NCBI GenBank assembly: GCA_039919885.1
Contig: JBDSEV010000067.1
Location: 6,708 to 70,707 of the forward strand
DNA length: 64,000 bases
Direction: 5' to 3'
From: JACMLD01 sp039919885
Lineage (GTDB): Bacteria > Bacteroidota > Bacteroidia > Chitinophagales > Chitinophagaceae
Within the stretch, counting starts at the first letter, position 1, and every line of letters starts with the position of its first letter. A program made the translations under genes and the position numbers. The notes beneath the pieces are model-generated. The model was given only the letters and a program-made list of their open reading frames with translations. It searched no databases and had not been told where the DNA came from. Shown here in pieces: positions 1 to 8,421 of the stretch.

Positions 1-20
1 TCATTTTTAAAAGCTTCTTT

Positions 21-851
21 ATGATTTTTAATATAATAAAAAATAGCACTTTGCTTTTGGCGCTGGTTCTACTGGTGAGCAGCTGCGATAAAAAGAAACA
101 GCCTGCATTGGGCGATTATGCAAAAGATACCAACCCGCCCGGCGGACCGCTAAAATTCTATGCTGCTTTAAATGGCGGCAATGTAGACAGCATCCGGGCT
201 AATTTTGGCGTAGACAACAACGTCTCTTATGTAGCCGGATTGGCAGATAAAGCAGTCCAGTTCGACGGTACTAAAAATGGTTACGTTTCTTACCCGTCTG
301 CGAATGATTTTGGCGCAGCAACAAGTTTTACGATATCATTCTGGATGAACATCACCCTGGCGCAGAAAGACAATGCGCATGCAGTAGGGGTTTTAGCATT
401 CGCAAATGCTAAAAACTTCTGGGGCAATGCCACCTTCTATGCAGACAACAACGCAAAGTCGGCATCAGACTCTATGGATTTAAAAATACATTTCAATGCC
501 CCCGGTAACGGCGACAACTGGAATTATGCAGGCTACAATTTTGCCAAAGCGTGGCCAAAAATGTATGACGGGGTATGGCACCAGGTAGCATTTACTTATG
601 ACAAAGCCACTTTAACCGGTACTGTTTACCGTGATGGCGTACAGTTTGACAAGCAGACTGGTCAGACCATCGCCTTTGAAAACAATTCGCAGGTAGTATT
701 GGGCGGCTTCCAGGAAGCAGCCGGTGTGGTAGACAGTTATGGCAACAATACCTGGATGGCAGGCTTTCCCGGTAAAATGGACAATGTAAAGTTGTACGGA
801 ACTGCTTTGACAGCGGCAGAAATTGCAGCGTCTTATGCAGCCAAAAATTAA
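21..851 (+). CDS. LamG-domain surface lipoprotein
   Basis: The 276-residue product starts with a lipoprotein signal peptide (hydrophobic stretch then VSSC, lipidated Cys at about 22). The rest (about 40-276) has the look of a concanavalin/LamG jelly roll: the segments DKAVQFDGTKNGYVSYP, SFTISFWMN, DGVWHQVAFTYD and GKMDNVKLYGTALTAAEIAA are characteristic of the LamG_3 family. Such lipoproteins commonly sit at the end of SusC/SusD operons in Bacteroidota and are thought to bind glycans at the cell surface. A strong hairpin terminator follows directly, so this gene probably ends an operon coming from the left of the window. The ligand cannot be read from the sequence. Confidence 0.85.
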   Translation: MIFNIIKNSTLLLALVLLVSSCDKKKQPALGDYAKDTNPPGGPLKFYAALNGGNVDSIRANFGVDNNVSYVAGLADKAVQFDGTKNGYVSYPSANDFGAATSFTISFWMNITLAQKDNAHAVGVLAFANAKNFWGNATFYADNNAKSASDSMDLKIHFNAPGNGDNWNYAGYNFAKAWPKMYDGVWHQVAFTYDKATLTGTVYRDGVQFDKQTGQTIAFENNSQVVLGGFQEAAGVVDSYGNNTWMAGFPGKMDNVKLYGTALTAAEIAASYAAKN

Positions 852-870
852 TAAATTGATTTAACACCTG

Positions 871-912
871 CAGGAGGGTTGCATATAAATAATGCAACCC
901 TCCTGTATTTTC
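871..912 (+). terminator. Rho-independent terminator after LamG gene
   Basis: A perfect 14-bp stem (CAGGAGGGTTGCAT at 871-884 pairing with ATGCAACCCTCCTG at 892-905, 7-nt loop) is followed by TATTTTC. It separates the LamG gene from the next gene, which therefore needs its own promoter or read-through. Confidence 0.85.
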
Positions 913-957
913 AATCAAAACGCATATTATAAATCAGTCACACCTTGTTGTAATTGT

Positions 958-3900
958 ATGAAGATTTATTACCTGGGTATTTTAACGGGCATGGTATTGT
1001 TCTCCTGCAAACAGCCGGCACCTGCTTTGTTTGAAAGTATGTCGCCTGCTACTACCCATGTATATTTTGAAAACCAGCTTGAAAAAAAAGAATTGTTCGG
1101 CATTTTATATTACCTCTATTATTACAATGGTGGCGGCGTAGCCCTGGGAGACATTAACAACGATGGTTTAACGGATATTTATTTCACGGCCAACAGCAAA
1201 GGGCATAACAAACTCTACCTCAACAAAGGCAATTTCCAGTTTGAAGACATTACCGATGCAGCAGGCGTAGCGGGTACTGCAGACTGGTGCAGCGGGGCCA
1301 CTATGGCAGATGTAAATGGTGATGGCCTGCTGGATATTTATGTATCTGCCATCAGCGGCCACCACGGACTGCAGGGACACAATCAACTTTTTATCAACAA
1401 CGGCAGCAAGGCCGGCGCTGCAAATAACTTTACAGAAAGCGCGGCAGCATACGGACTGGACGCAGCAGCCTTCACCGGGCAGGTGGCTTTTTTTGACTAC
1501 GACCATGATGGCGATTTGGATTGCTACATGCTCAATCAGTCGCACAAACCAAATGAAAACATTGTAGATACCAGTCGCCGCAGACAATACGATGGAATGG
1601 CGGGTGACAGGTTATACCGCAATGATATGAACGGGCCGCTAAAAAAATTCACGGATGTGTCAGCCAGCGCAGGTATTTACCAAAGTAACCTCGGCTATGG
1701 ATTAGGGTTATCCATAGCAGATCTCAACAACGATGGCTGGGATGATATTTATGTTGGAAATGATTTTCATGAAAACGATTATTACTATGTCAATAACGGC
1801 GTGTCTGCCAGCGGGCAGGTAACGTTTACAGAAAGTGGTGCGAAACATTTTGAACATTACAGTCGCTTTAGCATGGGCAATGATATTGCAGACTACAATA
1901 ACGATGGACAGCTGGACATAGTAACCACCGACATGCTGCCGCCGGATGAAGGAAACGTTAAGCGTTATGGCAGCGATGAAAATGCAGATATCTATAAATA
2001 CAAGCTGATAAAAAATGGTTTCCAGTACCAGTTCTCCAAAAATTGCCTCCAGCAAAACAATGGTAACGGTATCAGTTTTAGTGAAACCGGATTGCAATCG
2101 GGTATCTCGGCCACCGACTGGAGCTGGTGCCCGCTGCTGGCGGATTTTGATAACGATGGCAACAAAGACCTGTTTATTTCCAGCGGCATTGTTAAACGCC
2201 CGGTTGATTTGGACTATATAAAATTTGTTTCCAACTTATACGTGCACAAGAAATTAAATACTTCGGATAAATATGACGACCAGGCACTGGATAAAATGCC
2301 GGATGGCGCTTCGCATCCCTTCCTGTTTAAAGGAGATGGCAGAGCAGGCTTTACCGATGTAAGCAATGCATGGGGTACCGGCAACATGAAAGGTTATTAC
2401 AATGGTGCGGCTTATGCAGACCTTGACAATGATGGCAACCTGGATCTTGTGATCAACTGCATCAATGCACCAGCGCTTATTTTAAAAAACAATGCAACTA
2501 AGAAAAACAGCCTGGCCATTTCTTTTAAGGGCGAAGGCATGAATACCAGCGGCATCGGCGCCAAAGCTTATTTGTTTACCGGTCGTACACTGCAGTACCA
2601 GCAGCTGATGCTCACACGCGGCTTTCAATCTTCCTCTGAACCGCGACTGCATTTTGGCCTCGATAGCATTAACCAGGTGGACAGTATATTAATTGTATGG
2701 CCCAACCAGCAATACCAGTTGCTTACAAATATTCCCGCCAATCAGCCATTGGTTGTTGACCAGAGAAACACCTTGCCCGGTTTTCAGTACAAGTATTTTT
2801 TTCCTGCAACTATCCCGGCTTTTGAAGACATTAGTCAACAGATTACTATTGGTTACAGGCACGTGGAAAATGATTTTACGGATTTTAATGTTCAGTACCT
2901 GTTGCCACACATGGAATCTACCCGTGGACCAAAGCTGGCAACAGCAGACGTAAACAAAGATGGCCTCGATGATGTCTTTGTATGTGGTGCCAGCGGTAAA
3001 CCAGGCAGCCTGCTGTTACAAACCAGCAATGGTAAATTTATACCCGCAGATACGGCAACCTTCAACAAAAATTCCGGTACAGAACAAACCGCAGCTGTTT
3101 TTTTTGATGCGAACAATGATGGATATCCAGATTTGTACGTAGTAAGCGGCGGCAACGAATACCAGGATGGCGATGCCAGGCTCCAGGACAAGTTATACCT
3201 CAACAGAAAAGGACATTTTGAATTGTCGGCCGAAGCCGTGCCCGCCATACTGGTAAATAAAACTTGTGTAACGGTTGCCGACATAGACAAAGACGGCGAC
3301 AGCGATATCTTCATCGGCGGGTTCGCCAGCGCAAAAACTTATGGCTATGCCCAACCTTCTTACCTATTGCTAAATGATGGAAAAGGAATTTTTACAATGG
3401 CCGCCAATCCGGTTATTCAGCTAACAGGTGCAGGCATGGTTACCAGCGCTATTTTTACTGATATCAACAATGATGGCTGGCAAGACCTGGTGTTGGCGGG
3501 AGAGTGGATGGGTGTAAAATTGTTTGTCAATAACAAAGGCATTTTTAAAGAAACTACTATTCCGCATTCCACCGGCTTATGGCAGACTTTGTATGCAACA
3601 GATGTAAACGGCGATGGCTTTGCTGATATACTGGCAGGTAACTGGGGCCATAATTCTAAATTGTTTGCGGGTAAGAACGGTCCGCTGAAATTATATGTGA
3701 AAGATTTTGATAAAAATGGTTCGGTAGAACAGATAATGGCCTATACCATCAATGGCAAAGAATATCCTTTTTTGGCTAAAGATGAGCTGGAGCGCGCGTT
3801 GCCGGTATTAAAAAAAGCTTACCTGGATTACAATGAAGTAGCCGGTAAAACGGTACAATTTATGTTTTTTGATTTGTTTAAAGAATACCAGGAGCTGAAC

Positions 3901-4263
3901 GCGGAAGTGCTGGGCTCTTCTTTATTTTTAAATGATGGAAAAGGAAATTTTACACGGTCTGATTTACCCGATGCACTGCAATTAGCGCCCGTGTTTGCTT
4001 TCAACGCAGTAGGCAAGCATAACTATATCGCAGCCGGAAATTTTTATGGCGTGGTGCCTTACGAGGGCAGGTATGACGCGTTGCGACCTACGCTATTTAA
4101 TTATGAGCGTGGCACCAAGCAAATTCTTACGCAATCCATTTTGCCCACCATCACCGGGGAAGTGAGGGACGCACAATGGATTAATTACGGCGGTAACCAG
4201 CAGTTGCTGCTACTGGCAAGAAATAATGATAGCCTGGTTTTTCTCAAACCCACAAATAAATAA
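958..4263 (+). CDS. VCBS/FG-GAP repeat lipoprotein with ASPIC/UnbV domain
   Basis: About 1101 residues from the ATG at 958. The longer reading from 892 would begin inside the upstream terminator and lacks a signal peptide, whereas the 958 start gives a lipoprotein signal ending LFSC (Cys about 17). The body carries many repeats with calcium-loop-like cores such as DINNDGLTDIYF, DVNGDGLLDIYV, DLNNDGWDDIYV and DNDGNLDLVI, that is, FG-GAP/VCBS beta-propeller repeats, interrupted at about 535-600 by an ASPIC/UnbV segment (GIGAKAYLF ... SSSEPRLHFGL). Proteins of this architecture are frequent beside SusC/SusD systems of Chitinophagaceae and probably bind glycan or protein at the outer surface. The enzymatic activity, if any, is unknown. 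The next gene starts 2 bp after the stop, so the two are co-transcribed. Confidence 0.87.
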   Translation: MKIYYLGILTGMVLFSCKQPAPALFESMSPATTHVYFENQLEKKELFGILYYLYYYNGGGVALGDINNDGLTDIYFTANSKGHNKLYLNKGNFQFEDITDAAGVAGTADWCSGATMADVNGDGLLDIYVSAISGHHGLQGHNQLFINNGSKAGAANNFTESAAAYGLDAAAFTGQVAFFDYDHDGDLDCYMLNQSHKPNENIVDTSRRRQYDGMAGDRLYRNDMNGPLKKFTDVSASAGIYQSNLGYGLGLSIADLNNDGWDDIYVGNDFHENDYYYVNNGVSASGQVTFTESGAKHFEHYSRFSMGNDIADYNNDGQLDIVTTDMLPPDEGNVKRYGSDENADIYKYKLIKNGFQYQFSKNCLQQNNGNGISFSETGLQSGISATDWSWCPLLADFDNDGNKDLFISSGIVKRPVDLDYIKFVSNLYVHKKLNTSDKYDDQALDKMPDGASHPFLFKGDGRAGFTDVSNAWGTGNMKGYYNGAAYADLDNDGNLDLVINCINAPALILKNNATKKNSLAISFKGEGMNTSGIGAKAYLFTGRTLQYQQLMLTRGFQSSSEPRLHFGLDSINQVDSILIVWPNQQYQLLTNIPANQPLVVDQRNTLPGFQYKYFFPATIPAFEDISQQITIGYRHVENDFTDFNVQYLLPHMESTRGPKLATADVNKDGLDDVFVCGASGKPGSLLLQTSNGKFIPADTATFNKNSGTEQTAAVFFDANNDGYPDLYVVSGGNEYQDGDARLQDKLYLNRKGHFELSAEAVPAILVNKTCVTVADIDKDGDSDIFIGGFASAKTYGYAQPSYLLLNDGKGIFTMAANPVIQLTGAGMVTSAIFTDINNDGWQDLVLAGEWMGVKLFVNNKGIFKETTIPHSTGLWQTLYATDVNGDGFADILAGNWGHNSKLFAGKNGPLKLYVKDFDKNGSVEQIMAYTINGKEYPFLAKDELERALPVLKKAYLDYNEVAGKTVQFMFFDLFKEYQELNAEVLGSSLFLNDGKGNFTRSDLPDALQLAPVFAFNAVGKHNYIAAGNFYGVVPYEGRYDALRPTLFNYERGTKQILTQSILPTITGEVRDAQWINYGGNQQLLLLARNNDSLVFLKPTNK

Positions 4264-4265
4264 AC

Positions 4266-5948
4266 ATGCGGCACTGGAAATGTTTGGCAGAAGCAATATT
4301 TTTTTTGTGTCTGTTATCCTGCGGAAAGAAAAACGATGCACCGGCACCACCACCCGTGTTACCGCCCCAACCCCTCACCGTAAAAGCAATATTGCTCAAC
4401 GATGCAGTGTTTGACAATACCAGCATTTTGTATGGCGTGCCAACCACCAGTAGCATTAAAATTCAGTTTTCGGTAGCGGTATTGCAGACCAGCGTAGCGG
4501 CATCCACCAGCCTAACGGATATTGCAGCCGGTACCACTGTTCCTGTCAGCACCAGCTTTCAAAACGGAGACTCAACGATAGTAGTAACACCTGCATCCCC
4601 ACTAAAATACCTTGCTAAATATGCATTCAGCATCAGTACCGCCTTGCAGTCTGCCAACAAAATAAACCTGGGTTCGGCGGTCAGCAAATCATACATCACC
4701 CGGATAGATTCGTCGCGCAAATTTCCTTTGTTATCCAACGATGATCTGCTGGATAAAATACAACAGCAGACGTTTAAGTATTTCTGGGATTTTGGTCATC
4801 CGGTAAGCGGCCTGGCAAGAGAACGCAACACCTCCGGAGAAACGGTTACCTCGGGCGGATCGGGGTTTGGTGTGATGGCCATCATCACCGGCGTTGACAG
4901 AAATTTTATTACCCGTGCGCAGGGACTAACAAGACTGCAAACCATTACCAGCTTTCTTAAAAATACGGCCAGTAAATTTCACGGCGCATTTCCGCACTGG
5001 TTAAATGGAAGTTCCGGTGCGGTGATTCCTTTCAGTGCAAAAGACAATGGGGCAGACCTGGTAGAAACCGCTTACCTGCTGCAGGGCCTGCTTTGTGCCA
5101 GGCAGTATTTTAGTGGCGCAGATGCGCAGGAAACAATGTTGCGCAATGATATTAACAGTATATGGAATGGGGTTGAATGGGATTGGTTCCGGCAAAATAA
5201 CCAGGATGTACTGTACTGGCACTGGAGCCCCAGTAACAACTGGGATATGAATGTTACTATACGCGGATGGAATGAATGCCTGGTTACCTATGTGCTGGCC
5301 GCATCATCCGCCAGTCATGCTATCCCTGCTTCCGTGTACAACAATGGTTGGGCGCTTAATGGCGGTATGAAAAATGGCAATACCTACTACGGTTATACAT
5401 TGCCTTTAGGTCCGGCGAACGGCGGGCCGCTGTTTTTTTCGCACTATTCATTCCTGGGCATCAATCCCAACGGGCTTACGGATGCATATGCCAATTATAC
5501 AACCCAGACAAAAAACCATACCCTTATCAATTATAGTTATTGCAAAACAAACCCGCAAAGCAATTTTGGGTACAGTGATTCCTGCTGGGGACTTACCGCA
5601 AGCGATATACAAGGTGGCTACACCGCCAGTTCTCCCACCAATGATGTGGGTGTGATAGCGCCCACTGCCGCCATCGCTTCATTGCCTTACACACCCGATG
5701 AATCTATGAAAGCGCTCAAATTCTTCTATTATGTGCTGGGCGATAAACTCTGGAAGGATTATGGCTTCGTGGACGCTTTTTCATTGAAAGATGCCTGGTT
5801 CGCAGATTCTTTCCTGGCCATTGACCAGGGGCCACAAATAATAATGATTGAAAATTACCGATCCGGACTGCTATGGAATTTGTTTACCAGCTGCCCGGAA
5901 ATAAAAACAGGCATGAAAGCGCTGGGCTTCACCGCACCGTATCTATAA
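4266..5948 (+). CDS. GH144 lipoprotein with N-terminal Ig-like domain (beta-1,2-glucanase family)
   Basis: 560 residues. A lipoprotein signal (FLCLLSC, Cys about 19) is followed by a Pro-rich linker, an SbsA/Big_5 Ig-like domain at about 36-150 (SSIKIQFSVAV ... YLAKYAFSIS), and a 'glycoamylase' (PF10091, GH144) catalytic domain at about 160-560. Diagnostic stretches are QQQTFKYFWDFGHPVSG, GGSGFGVMAII, HGAFPHWLNG, LVETAYLLQGLL, VLYWHWSPSNNW and IDQGPQIIMIENYRSG. Characterised GH144 members are endo-beta-1,2-glucanases, including one from Chitinophaga, so cleavage of beta-1,2-glucan to sophorooligosaccharides is the best guess. It is followed 53 bp later by a paralogue without the Ig domain. 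Confidence 0.88.
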   Translation: MRHWKCLAEAIFFLCLLSCGKKNDAPAPPPVLPPQPLTVKAILLNDAVFDNTSILYGVPTTSSIKIQFSVAVLQTSVAASTSLTDIAAGTTVPVSTSFQNGDSTIVVTPASPLKYLAKYAFSISTALQSANKINLGSAVSKSYITRIDSSRKFPLLSNDDLLDKIQQQTFKYFWDFGHPVSGLARERNTSGETVTSGGSGFGVMAIITGVDRNFITRAQGLTRLQTITSFLKNTASKFHGAFPHWLNGSSGAVIPFSAKDNGADLVETAYLLQGLLCARQYFSGADAQETMLRNDINSIWNGVEWDWFRQNNQDVLYWHWSPSNNWDMNVTIRGWNECLVTYVLAASSASHAIPASVYNNGWALNGGMKNGNTYYGYTLPLGPANGGPLFFSHYSFLGINPNGLTDAYANYTTQTKNHTLINYSYCKTNPQSNFGYSDSCWGLTASDIQGGYTASSPTNDVGVIAPTAAIASLPYTPDESMKALKFFYYVLGDKLWKDYGFVDAFSLKDAWFADSFLAIDQGPQIIMIENYRSGLLWNLFTSCPEIKTGMKALGFTAPYL

Positions 5949-6001
5949 TTTTTTTATACAGCAGGCTATATATTCATTCGATTCATTTTTACATTGCCAC
6001 C

Positions 6002-7339
6002 ATGAAGAATTATTTTTTTAGTGCATTGCTGATTGTTCTTTTTTGTTCGGCTCATGCACAGCCCGCAAAAATTGCCCGTCCGCAACCGATATCCAGGCCG
6101 GCAAATCTTTCCGACAGCGCTTTGCTGGATCTGACACAACAACAAACATTTAAATATTTCTGGGATTTTGCCCACCCGGTAAGCGGCATGGCAAGGGAAC
6201 GCAGCAATACAGATGGCGGCTACGGACATGAAACCGTAACCACCGGTGGTACAGGCTTTGGTATTATGGCAGTGATTGCTGCAACAGAGCGCAAATGGAT
6301 TACCAGGGATACAGCCGCCAAGTTTATGCGGAAGATGATAAACTTTTTATTGAAAGCGAACGCTTACCACGGGGCTTTTCCGCATTGGCTGGATGGAGCA
6401 ACTGGCAAAACAATTCCGTTTAGCAGGAAAGACGATGGCGGCGACCTGGTAGAAACTTCTTACCTGTTCCAGGGATTGCTTTGCGCCCGGCAATATTTCA
6501 ACCAGGACAATGCCGCGGAAAATGAATTCCGGACTAAACTAGCCTGGCTATGGAACGGTATTGAATGGAACTGGTATACACAGGGCCAGGAAGTCTTGTA
6601 CTGGCACTGGAGCCCCAACAACGGTTGGGCCATGAACTTTCCGGTGCGTGGTTTTAATGAGTGTTTGATCATGTACATCCTTGCTGCAAGTGCAGATCAA
6701 TACCCGGTGAGCCCGGCAGTCTACCACCGCGGATGGGCACAAAGTAATTTCTTCAACAATGGAAAAACATTTTACGGGTATACATTGCCGTTAGGATTTG
6801 ATTATGGTGGCCCGCTCTTTTTTTCGCAGTATTCTTTCCTGGGGCTTGACCCGCGCGGATTAAAAGACCGCTATGCCGATTATTGGGAGCAGAACAAAAA
6901 CCATACACTCATTAACCGTGCTTATTGTATCGACAATCCCAAACACTTTAAGGGGTACGGAGAAAACTGCTGGGGGCTTACCGCCTCCGATACCTACAAT
7001 GGGTACAATGCTTTTTCACCTACCAATGATGAGGGTACCATAACGCCTACTGCTGCGTTGTCTGCATTTCCCTATAGCCCTGCGTATTCCATGCAGGCAC
7101 TGCGGCATTTTTATATAGACCTGGGTGATAAAATATGGGGACCCTATGGTTTTACCGACGCCTTTAATGAAACAAAGCAATGGTATGCCAAAAGCTACCT
7201 GGCTATTGACCAGGGGCCAATTGTTGCGATGATCGAGAACTACCGCACTGGCCTCATTTGGAAATTATTTATGAGTTGCCCGGAAATTCAAAACGGCTTA
7301 AAAAAATTGGATTTTCAAAGCCCGTGGTTAAAGAACTAA
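6002..7339 (+). CDS. GH144 periplasmic hydrolase, paralogue of preceding gene
   Basis: 445 residues from ATG 6002. An in-frame upstream ATG at 5873 lies inside the previous gene and would bury the signal peptide, so 6002 is preferred. The signal peptide ends around CSAHAQ, typical of SPase I cleavage, so the protein is probably periplasmic rather than lipidated. The whole mature part is a GH144/PF10091 domain: QQQTFKYFWDFAHPVSGMA, TGGTGFGIMAV, YHGAFPHWLDG, LVETSYLFQGLL, VLYWHWSPNNGW and IDQGPIVAMIENYRTG match the neighbour closely. Likely role: endo- or exo-acting beta-1,2-glucan hydrolase finishing in the periplasm what the lipoprotein begins outside; the division of labour is inference. Confidence 0.88.
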   Translation: MKNYFFSALLIVLFCSAHAQPAKIARPQPISRPANLSDSALLDLTQQQTFKYFWDFAHPVSGMARERSNTDGGYGHETVTTGGTGFGIMAVIAATERKWITRDTAAKFMRKMINFLLKANAYHGAFPHWLDGATGKTIPFSRKDDGGDLVETSYLFQGLLCARQYFNQDNAAENEFRTKLAWLWNGIEWNWYTQGQEVLYWHWSPNNGWAMNFPVRGFNECLIMYILAASADQYPVSPAVYHRGWAQSNFFNNGKTFYGYTLPLGFDYGGPLFFSQYSFLGLDPRGLKDRYADYWEQNKNHTLINRAYCIDNPKHFKGYGENCWGLTASDTYNGYNAFSPTNDEGTITPTAALSAFPYSPAYSMQALRHFYIDLGDKIWGPYGFTDAFNETKQWYAKSYLAIDQGPIVAMIENYRTGLIWKLFMSCPEIQNGLKKLDFQSPWLKN

Positions 7340-7448
7340 GGCAACACGGCAACTACCTGGAAAAGCAAATGGTAACAACTTTTTTAGACGTATCGATATT
7401 TATTCAACGGGGTTCGGGGTTTTTATTAACGATCATAAAACAAACCAT

Positions 7449-8276
7449 ATGACAGACTATTCGCTTACACCCGCACAAGTGCATGACTATAACAGGGATG
7501 GTTTTATTATTATCCGGCATTTGCTGCCGCAGGCAGAAGTTGACAAACTTTATACCATTGCGGTGGAAGATGATACCATGCAAAAACATTCTTTTGACCT
7601 GAACGATCAATCCGGCAGAAAAACGAAACTCGCTTTGTGGTATACGCCGGGCAACGATGCTTACGGGCTGCTTACAAAAAGCAAGCGCATGCTCAATGCG
7701 GTGAACGCACTGATGCAAGGCGATAGTGCGGTTTGTCATTTTCATAGCAAACTGATGCAGAAAGAACCCAAAGTTGGCGGCGCATGGGAATGGCACCAGG
7801 ATTATGGCTACTGGTATAAGAATGAATTTTTATTACCCGGGCAGATGATGTCTGTAATGACGGCCATTACAGCAGCCAATAAAAACAATGGTTGCCTGCA
7901 GGTAATCAAAGGTTCGCACCAAATGGGACGGATAGAACACGGTTTTGCCGGCGAGCAGGTGGGCGCTTCACAACATTATGTAGACCTGGCGTTAAAAACC
8001 ATGGAACTGGTATATGTAGAACTGATGCCTGGAGATGCACTGTTCTTTCACAGCAACCTGTTGCACCGCTCGGCTGCAAACCTTTCTGATAACTCAAGGT
8101 GGTCACTGATATCCTGCTATAACAGGCGGGCTAATATTCCATATAATGAACCTTCCGCGTCCAGTACCATTCCGTTAGAAGCCGTGCCGGATGAAGCGCT
8201 GCTTTTGTGGGAAACAAAAGGACTGGGCAGCGGTGCGAATTTTCTCGAAAAAGAAAAAGACCAGGCATTGAAATAA
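7449..8276 (+). CDS. Phytanoyl-CoA dioxygenase (PhyH) family Fe(II)/2-oxoglutarate oxygenase
   Basis: 275 residues, no signal peptide, so cytoplasmic. The PhyH fold is shown by the N-terminal pattern YNRDGFIIIRHLLP, the iron ligands His116-x-Asp118 in WEWHQDYGYWY, a distal His at about 206 in GDALFFHSNLLHRSA and the 2-oxoglutarate-binding Arg217 (DNSRWSL). All facial-triad residues are present, so it should be an active 2-oxoglutarate-dependent oxygenase. Members of this family hydroxylate very diverse small molecules; the substrate here is not evident. Its position between glucanase genes and a GMC oxidoreductase suggests a role in oxidising a sugar-derived or host-derived small molecule, which is inference only. 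Confidence 0.85.
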   Translation: MTDYSLTPAQVHDYNRDGFIIIRHLLPQAEVDKLYTIAVEDDTMQKHSFDLNDQSGRKTKLALWYTPGNDAYGLLTKSKRMLNAVNALMQGDSAVCHFHSKLMQKEPKVGGAWEWHQDYGYWYKNEFLLPGQMMSVMTAITAANKNNGCLQVIKGSHQMGRIEHGFAGEQVGASQHYVDLALKTMELVYVELMPGDALFFHSNLLHRSAANLSDNSRWSLISCYNRRANIPYNEPSASSTIPLEAVPDEALLLWETKGLGSGANFLEKEKDQALK

Positions 8277-8328
8277 GCAGGTTGCTTGTGCCGAGTAGAA
8301 TAATCAAAGGCTGTGTGAAAACCAGCAG

Positions 8329-8362
8329 CCAGTTGATTGCCGGATGCAACTGGTTCGTTTTT
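8329..8362 (+). terminator. Possible terminator after PhyH gene
   Basis: CCAGTTG (8329-8335) pairs with CAACTGG (8347-8353) around an 11-nt loop and is followed by TTCGTTTTTA. The stem is short, and an alternative pairing of AACCAG with CTGGTT is possible, so this is a weak call. It lies in the 145-bp gap before the GMC oxidoreductase. Confidence 0.4.
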
Positions 8363-8421
8363 ACCGGCGAGGCAGGTGAAATATTGGTATTAGATAATAA
8401 AAATAATTAAATCAACTACCC

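Noticed and set aside
5873..6001. Upstream in-frame start for the second GH144 gene.
   Set aside because: It overlaps the previous coding sequence and would hide the signal peptide that begins at 6002.
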